A DNA stretch of 64,000 bases. Origin: Ralstonia sp. SET104 (GTDB lineage: Bacteria; Pseudomonadota; Gammaproteobacteria; Burkholderiales; Burkholderiaceae). Under the pieces are notes generated by a model, which saw nothing but the letters and a program-made list of their open reading frames with translations, ran no database searches and had not been told where the DNA came from. The position numbers and the translations under genes are program-made. Shown one piece after another: positions 59,164 to 64,000 of this stretch (the stretch's first letter is position 1; the number at the start of each line of letters is the position of its first letter). The stretch covers positions 1 through 64,000 of the forward strand of contig NZ_BHVX01000012.1 in assembly GCF_003851545.1 (NCBI RefSeq), given 5' to 3'.

Positions 59164-59799
59164 TTACTTTGCCGGCGCCTTCTCGAGCTGTGCATTGCGC
59201 TCGCTCAGAAAGCTCACCAGGCCGGCGACGCCACCGCGCTTGCTGATGACATCGGCAAACTGATTCTTGTAGGTTTCAGACAGCCACAGGCCACTGATGT
59301 TGATGTCATACACCTTCCAGCCGCCGGCCGTCTTTTCCAGGCGGTAGTCCAGGGCCACGGGTTCGCCGTTGTTATTCACAGTCGAACGCACCACCACGTC
59401 AGTGTCATCGGCAGCCGCACGGAACGGCTTGTACGAGACGGTCTGGTTCTTCACATTCGACAGCGCGCCAGCGTAGGTGCGGATCAGCAGCGTTTTGAAG
59501 CCTTCCTGAATCTGTTGCTGCTGCTCCGGCGATGCCTGGTTCCAGAAACGGCCCATGGCGATCTGCGTGGTGCGCTTAAAATCAGCGCGCGGCACGATCT
59601 TCTGGTCGACCAGCTGGTAGACCTTTGTCATGTTGCCGCCGCGCAGTTCCGGATCGTTCTTGATGGTGGCGAGCACGTCATCCACGGCCGTCTTGACGGT
59701 GGATTGTGCGTCGGCTTCCTGGGCGTGGACGGGCGCGGCTGCCACGGCAGCCGTCAGCGTGAGGCCGGCGAACAGGGAGCGGAGAAGCTTCTTCAACAT
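59164..59799 (-). CDS. mlaC: phospholipid-shuttle protein MlaC
   Basis: A 211-residue periplasmic protein that carries phospholipids between the outer-membrane MlaA complex and MlaFEDB. Signal peptide LRSLFAGLTLTAAVAAAPVHA (first 27 residues), then the Ttg2D fold with VDQKIVPRADFKRTTQIAMG, FKTLLIRTYAGALSN and WKVYDINISGLWLSETYK. Followed by a terminator. Confidence 0.95.
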   Translation of the reverse strand: MLKKLLRSLFAGLTLTAAVAAAPVHAQEADAQSTVKTAVDDVLATIKNDPELRGGNMTKVYQLVDQKIVPRADFKRTTQIAMGRFWNQASPEQQQQIQEGFKTLLIRTYAGALSNVKNQTVSYKPFRAAADDTDVVVRSTVNNNGEPVALDYRLEKTAGGWKVYDINISGLWLSETYKNQFADVISKRGGVAGLVSFLSERNAQLEKAPAK

Positions 59800-59873
59800 A
59801 ACGCGTCCTTATGGTGTGATTTTCGGGTCGCTTGCGGCACATTCGCCGCAATCTTGCTGGCCATTAGAACAGA

Positions 59874-59902
59874 CCGGCCGCGGGCGAGTTCGCGCGGGCC
59901 GG
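59874..59902. repeat. GC-rich hairpin between mlaA and mlaC
   Basis: CCGGCC (59874-59879) pairs with GGCCGG (59897-59902) and the neighbouring GCG/CGC bases can extend the stem. It lies in the 152-base gap between mlaA and mlaC. On the minus strand no real T run follows, so it is more likely an RNA-stability element than a terminator. Confidence 0.35.
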
Positions 59903-59951
59903 CCAGTTTTACGCCTTGTCACCTTTGAGGCGATGTTGTTACGTATACCGA

Positions 59952-60755
59952 TCAGCGGCGAAAGACCGGCCAGTTCGGCGTGAAGCGTTGGTACGGCGAG
60001 ACCGTGGCGTCACCGGTCTCCGGCGACGTCTTGTTGTCCTGATCTTCCGGCAGGTTGCCGTCATAGATCAGATAGCGGCGGCGTTGCAAGTAGGCGTCCC
60101 GCAAGAACGTGTACTTGTCGACGGCGGCCTGTTCAAACACATTGCTGGCGCCGAGCAGGTTGGCGCGCACGTCCACCACACGCAGCGCGGCCAGCGAGTA
60201 CGTAACCGTGCTGTCATGCCAGTACGTGAGCGGGTCCATCTGCCAATCGACGAGGAAGCCCACGGTGTCACGTGCGGTGCTCGGGCCGAGCAGCGGCCAC
60301 ACTACGTACGGGCCCGCCGGCACACCCCATACGCCCAGCGTCTGGCCAAAGTCTTCCTTGTGCTTGGGCAGGCCAGCGTCCGACGCGATGTCGATCAGGC
60401 CGCCCAAACCCAACACGGTGTTGATCGCCACACGCATGGTGTCTTCCAGCGCGGCCGTGCCCTTCAACTGCAGAAGGTTATTGACGGCGGAATAGACATC
60501 GCCCGCGTTCGAGAAGAAGTTGGACACCGCCGTGCGCGCCGGCGATGGCACGACGTCAACATACGTTTGCGCGACCGGCTTCAGGACGCCCTTGTCGAGG
60601 TCTTCGTTAATGCGGAAGACTTCACGGTTGAACGGCTCAATCGGATCGGCCGGATTGGCGTTCGGCCCCGTGGCGCAGCCTGCCAGCAACGTGGCGCCGG
60701 CAGCCACTGCCAGCACGAAGCCGCGCAGCGTGTGAATGGATGTTGTTGTTTTCAT
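59952..60755 (-). CDS. mlaA: outer-membrane lipoprotein MlaA (VacJ)
   Basis: A 267-residue lipoprotein (LLAGC, Cys27) that removes misplaced phospholipids from the outer leaflet of the outer membrane. DPIEPFNREVFRINEDLDKG, AVNNLLQLKG, and GQTLGVWGVPAGPYVVWPLLG with the amphipathic and pore regions are conserved. It is inserted in the mla operon between mlaD and mlaC, unlike E. coli, where vacJ is unlinked. Confidence 0.95.
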   Translation of the reverse strand: MKTTTSIHTLRGFVLAVAAGATLLAGCATGPNANPADPIEPFNREVFRINEDLDKGVLKPVAQTYVDVVPSPARTAVSNFFSNAGDVYSAVNNLLQLKGTAALEDTMRVAINTVLGLGGLIDIASDAGLPKHKEDFGQTLGVWGVPAGPYVVWPLLGPSTARDTVGFLVDWQMDPLTYWHDSTVTYSLAALRVVDVRANLLGASNVFEQAAVDKYTFLRDAYLQRRRYLIYDGNLPEDQDNKTSPETGDATVSPYQRFTPNWPVFRR

Positions 60756-60758
60756 GGT

Positions 60759-61280
60759 TTATTTACTCCCACTGCCCTCAGCCGGCTTGGCTCCGCCGGC
60801 ACCGCCATTGCTGCTGCCAGCACCGGCATCCGCCGCCTTGCTGTAGAGGAACTGACTGATCAGGTTCTCCAGCACCACCGCAGACTGTGTCATGGTGATC
60901 TTGCTGCCGCTGGCCAGCATGGCCGAGTCGCCGCCCGGCTCAATGCCAATATATTGCTCACCCAGCAAACCCGAGGTCAGGATCTTGGCCGAGCTGTCTT
61001 TCGGAAAGTGATAGCGCTGGTCCATGTCGAGCACGGCGACGGCCTGGTAGCTCTTGTCATCGAACAGGATCTGCGACACACGGCCAACCACGACGCCCGC
61101 GCTCTTGACCGGCGCGCGCACTTTCAGACCACCGATGTTGTCGAAGGACGCCTTCACCTGGTAGCTCCTGGCAAAGGAGAACGCGCTCATGTTGCCGGCC
61201 TTGAGCGCCAGGAACAGCAGCGCCACGATACCCACCAGCACGAACAGTCCGACCCAGAAATCGAGGAGGCTCTTACGCAT
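60759..61280 (-). CDS. mlaD: MCE-domain lipid transport protein MlaD
   Basis: A 173-residue protein with one N-terminal membrane helix (LLDFWVGLFVLVGIVALLFL), a single MCE domain (YQVKASFDNIGGLKVRAPVK, GVVVGRVSQI, LTSGLLGEQYIGIEPGG) and a C-terminal low-complexity Gly/Ala/Ser tail. It forms the hexameric ring of the MlaFEDB complex. Three bases before mlaA. Confidence 0.95.
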   Translation of the reverse strand: MRKSLLDFWVGLFVLVGIVALLFLALKAGNMSAFSFARSYQVKASFDNIGGLKVRAPVKSAGVVVGRVSQILFDDKSYQAVAVLDMDQRYHFPKDSSAKILTSGLLGEQYIGIEPGGDSAMLASGSKITMTQSAVVLENLISQFLYSKAADAGAGSSNGGAGGAKPAEGSGSK

Positions 61281-61308
61281 AGTTCTTTCTCGTTGAAGAG
61301 GCGGCGCG

Positions 61309-62076
61309 TCAGCTGAACATCAGCGCGGTCAGCACAAAGTCCAGCGCCAGTACGGCCAGCGACGCGATCACCACCGTCCGCGTGGTGGCACGCGACACAC
61401 CTTCGGGCGTCGCCTTGGCCTCATAGCCCTGATACAGCGCGATGAAAGTCACGGCCACGCCAAACACCACACTCTTGATAACGCCGTTGACGACGTCGTT
61501 CACCACATCCACACCGGCCTGCATTTGCGACCAGAACGCACCGGCATCGACACCGATCAGGCCCACGCCGACAAAGTATCCGCCCATAATGCCGACCGCG
61601 CTGAAGATTGCCGCCAGCAGCGGCATGGCAATAAAGCCTGCCCAGAAGCGCGGCGCCAGCACGCGGGCCAGCGGGTCGACGGCCATCATTTCCATGGCAA
61701 TCAATTGTTCACCGGCCTTCATCAAGCCGATTTCAGCCGTGAGCGACGTACCGGCGCGGCCCGCAAACAGCAGCGCCGTCACCACCGGGCCCAGTTCGCG
61801 CACCAACGACAGCGCCACCAGCAAGCCCAGCGCCTGCTCTGAACCGTAGCGATTAAGCGTGTAGTAACCCTGCAAGCCGAGCACGAAGCCAACGAACAGC
61901 CCCGACACGGCGATGATGATGAACGAATCGTTGCCAATGAAGCGCAATTGCTCGACCAGCAGGCGCGGGCGGCGCAGCACGTCGCCCGACGCCCCGAACA
62001 GCGTCACCAGCATGCGCGCCGCATAACCGAGACGGCCAATGAGCGTGCGAACGAGGAAGCCGATGGTGGAGATCAC
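61309..62076 (-). CDS. mlaE: lipid ABC transporter permease MlaE
   Basis: A 255-residue permease of the MlaE/DUF140 family: [43 protein letters not shown] (given in parts) and [16 protein letters not shown]. About five helices. It overlaps mlaF by four bases. Confidence 0.95.
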   Translation of the reverse strand: MISTIGFLVRTLIGRLGYAARMLVTLFGASGDVLRRPRLLVEQLRFIGNDSFIIIAVSGLFVGFVLGLQGYYTLNRYGSEQALGLLVALSLVRELGPVVTALLFAGRAGTSLTAEIGLMKAGEQLIAMEMMAVDPLARVLAPRFWAGFIAMPLLAAIFSAVGIMGGYFVGVGLIGVDAGAFWSQMQAGVDVVNDVVNGVIKSVVFGVAVTFIALYQGYEAKATPEGVSRATTRTVVIASLAVLALDFVLTALMFS

Positions 62077-62906
62077 CGCGCGCCTCCGTTCTTGTCCAGG
62101 CCGAAGTCATCGGCCAGCGGCACGCCTGGGTAGTGGAACGGCACGGGGCCGTCCGCCTCGCCGTGCACGAACTGGCGCACAAACGGGTCAGTCGACACAG
62201 TCAGTTCAGCCGGTGTGCCCTCGGCGGCGATGCCACCGTTGGCAATGAAGTAGACGTAGTCGGCAATACGGAACGTCTCTTGCACATCGTGCGAGACGAT
62301 GATGCTGGTCGCGCCCAGGGCGTCGTTCAGCCTGCGGATGAGCGAGGCGGTCAGGCCCAGCGAGATCGGGTCCAGCCCCGCGAACGGTTCGTCGTAGAGG
62401 ATGAGCGATGGGTCCAGCGCAATCGCTCGCGCCAGTGCCACGCGCCTGGCCATGCCGCCCGAAATCTCCGAGGGCATGAGGTCACGCGCACCGCGCAGGC
62501 CGACGGCGTTGAGCTTCATCAACACCAGATCGCGGATGAGGGGCTCAGGCAACCCGGTGTGTTCGCGCAGTGGGAATGCCACATTGTCGAACACGGACAT
62601 ATCGGTAAACAGCGCGCCGAACTGAAACAGCATGCCCATCTGGCGGCGTGCGGCGTACAGCGCGCGCTTGTCCATGGCACCGATGTCCTGGCCATGCACG
62701 CGCACGGTGCCCGCAGCTGCGCCGACCTGGCCGCCAATCAGCCGCAGGATCGTCGTCTTGCCGCAGCCCGAACCGCCCATGACGGCCACCACCCTGCCCT
62801 TGGGCACGCGCATGCACAGGCCGGACAGGATGCGCCGCGCGCCTGGCTGATAGGCGAAATCGACCTGATCGAGTTCGACAACGGCGGTGGAAGGCTGGGT
62901 GGGCAC
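62073..62906 (-). CDS. mlaF: lipid ABC transporter ATPase MlaF
   Basis: A 277-residue ATPase: Walker [34 protein letters not shown] (MlaF-type Q loop), signature [15 protein letters not shown], Walker [15 protein letters not shown], switch His in [11 protein letters not shown]. Start is a GTG. First gene of mlaFEDAC; a TATAAT on the minus strand lies about 110 bases upstream. Confidence 0.95.
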   Translation of the reverse strand: MPTQPSTAVVELDQVDFAYQPGARRILSGLCMRVPKGRVVAVMGGSGCGKTTILRLIGGQVGAAAGTVRVHGQDIGAMDKRALYAARRQMGMLFQFGALFTDMSVFDNVAFPLREHTGLPEPLIRDLVLMKLNAVGLRGARDLMPSEISGGMARRVALARAIALDPSLILYDEPFAGLDPISLGLTASLIRRLNDALGATSIIVSHDVQETFRIADYVYFIANGGIAAEGTPAELTVSTDPFVRQFVHGEADGPVPFHYPGVPLADDFGLDKNGGAR

Positions 62907-63015
62907 GGTTGAGGTCGGTGCTGAGGGCTCGGCAGGTTGGCGGCTTCATGCTGCCGCATCTTGTTGTCTTGATTACCGCCGGCTCGCCAATTGAGGCGGC
63001 TTCGCGCGGCCCGCC

Positions 63016-63021
63016 ATTATA
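63016..63021 (-). promoter_or_regulatory. candidate -10 box of the mla operon
   Basis: A perfect TATAAT on the minus strand (63021-63016), 110 bases before the mlaF start. The -35 region is poor (CTGACG at 19 bases). No other good promoter is seen in this 265-base gap. Confidence 0.4.
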
Positions 63022-63171
63022 GGTGGAAACCCGCGTAGCCCGTCAGTCACGCCACGCTTACCTACAGTTTGTGTGGCTTGTTCGCCGCGCTACGGGTTGT
63101 CGGGCCTTGCGGGGTTGTTGAAATGGTGCGCGCGGCGCTGAAAGTGATGGTGCAGCCGGCACAAAAGTGAC

Positions 63172-64000
63172 TTATTCGCCGCTATCGAGCCGCAAATCGG
63201 CTTGGCGAATTACCGCCTGCCAGTGGGTGGCATCGCGGCGAACTGCTTGGGCGAACGTGTCGGGGGCGTCCCATTCCGGCTCGAAGCCACCGGCGCGCAA
63301 GGTCGCTTGCACATCGCTTGAAGTGACGGCGCGGCGCAACTCGGCCGCTGCGCGCATCGAGAGAGGTCGAGGCGTGCGCGCCGGCATGAAGGTACCAATC
63401 CAGGCGCTGCGGTCAAATCCGGCAAGACCGCCTTCGCGCAACGTCGGTACGGCCGGCGCAAAACGCGAGCGCGCCCCGCCCGTCACGCCGAGCAGCCGCA
63501 GTTGGCCATTGGTCACCGCGGCCGCCACGCTCGGATAGCAGGCGAAGCACGCCGCCATGCGCCCCGCCAAAACCTGTTGCACGAGCCCCGCCTCACCCCG
63601 AACGGCCACATGCGGCGCATGGAAAGCGTAGTCACGCACGAACTGCTCTGCGACAAGGTGCGACCAGGTGCCAACGATGTCCGACCCGCAATTGACGGTG
63701 ACGGATTCACCGCGCGCCCGGGCGAGCAGCTCGGTGATGGAATGCATCGGCAAACGCGCATCGACGGCGAGGAATAACGGCAGCGTCGCGACCATCGCCA
63801 CGGGCTGGAAGTCGCGCAGCGGGTCATAAGACGCCGGCTCCAGCGCGGGCTGGGCGACGAACGTTGTCTGCTGGAGCAGCAAAGTGTGACCATCCGACGG
63901 CGCGCGGGCGACGGCTTCACCAGCGGCCATGCCATTGGCAGTGGGGCGATCTTCCACACCGACCTCACGGCCGACTTGCTGTTGCAGCTGCGTCGCCAGT
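63172..64000 (-). CDS. Bug-type (TTT) solute-binding protein, 5' end beyond the window
   Basis: The frame is open to the window edge and reads LATQLQQQVGREVGVEDRPT at its upstream end, typical of the early part of Bug-family binding proteins. These periplasmic receptors of tripartite tricarboxylate transporters bind small organic acids. GEAVARAPSDGHTLLLQQ and ATLPLFLAVDARLPMHSITE match the family, as does GTWSHLVAEQF. No membrane subunits are encoded here. The signal peptide and first 30 or so residues are missing. Confidence 0.88.
   Translation of the reverse strand, partial: LATQLQQQVGREVGVEDRPTANGMAAGEAVARAPSDGHTLLLQQTTFVAQPALEPASYDPLRDFQPVAMVATLPLFLAVDARLPMHSITELLARARGESVTVNCGSDIVGTWSHLVAEQFVRDYAFHAPHVAVRGEAGLVQQVLAGRMAACFACYPSVAAAVTNGQLRLLGVTGGARSRFAPAVPTLREGGLAGFDRSAWIGTFMPARTPRPLSMRAAAELRRAVTSSDVQATLRAGGFEPEWDAPDTFAQAVRRDATHWQAVIRQADLRLDSGE

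Overview
The window reads as chromosomal DNA of a high-GC betaproteobacterium, most likely a Ralstonia (R. pickettii group is my guess from memory of gene order; no search was run). Supporting signs are the hemA-prfA-prmC-grxD-ubiX run, the petABC-sspAB run, a split mla operon with mlaA inside it, a his operon interrupted by marC and followed by tatABC, a cyoABCD terminal oxidase, a Burkholderiales-type trimeric porin and a Bug-type (TTT) binding protein. I see no insertion sequence, phage, CRISPR array, integrase or plasmid gene: this is mostly core chromosome with a few accessory transport and signalling loci.

Layout. 1-60 is the tail of an unidentified gene. 396-5173 (+) is a signalling cluster: a phytochrome-type histidine kinase that has lost its bilin-binding residues, a stand-alone receiver and a receiver-PAS-kinase-receiver hybrid. 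After a small convergent membrane protein come hemA, prfA, an alanine/lysine-rich lipoprotein, prmC, grxD and ubiX (5677-10731, +). Two small exported proteins (-) precede opgGH (osmoregulated periplasmic glucans), a Trp/Arg/Glu-repeat exported protein, a YbaK-type deacylase and a CDGSH Fe-S protein. ettA and cyoABCD (-) follow.

24018-27555 (-) holds an OprB-type porin, two small ORFs with strong Shine-Dalgarno sites, and an atypical Nramp transporter. It looks like an outer-to-inner-membrane uptake unit and is the least ordinary locus here. Next are an I78-type inhibitor lipoprotein, an NTF2-like protein, tRNA-Thr(UGU), sspBA and petCBA (-), mscL (+), a Nif3-like protein (-) and a membrane-anchored HtrA protease (+), then a general porin (-).

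37744-45426 is a Fe(III)-type ABC import locus: one binding protein (-) faces a two-component system (+), followed by a second binding protein, a fused permease and the ATPase (+). A bidirectional terminator separates it from a long minus-strand block running from mlaF (62906) down to tatC (45493): mlaFEDAC, an intrinsic terminator, mlaB, an ABC-2 exporter pair, ibaG, murA, hisGDCB-marC-hisHAFIE, a small membrane protein and tatABC. The window ends inside a Bug-type solute-binding protein gene (-).

Coordinates of long genes are firm at the stop codon. Several starts were moved inward from the longest ORF because of a Shine-Dalgarno site, signal peptide or family length, and each entry says so.
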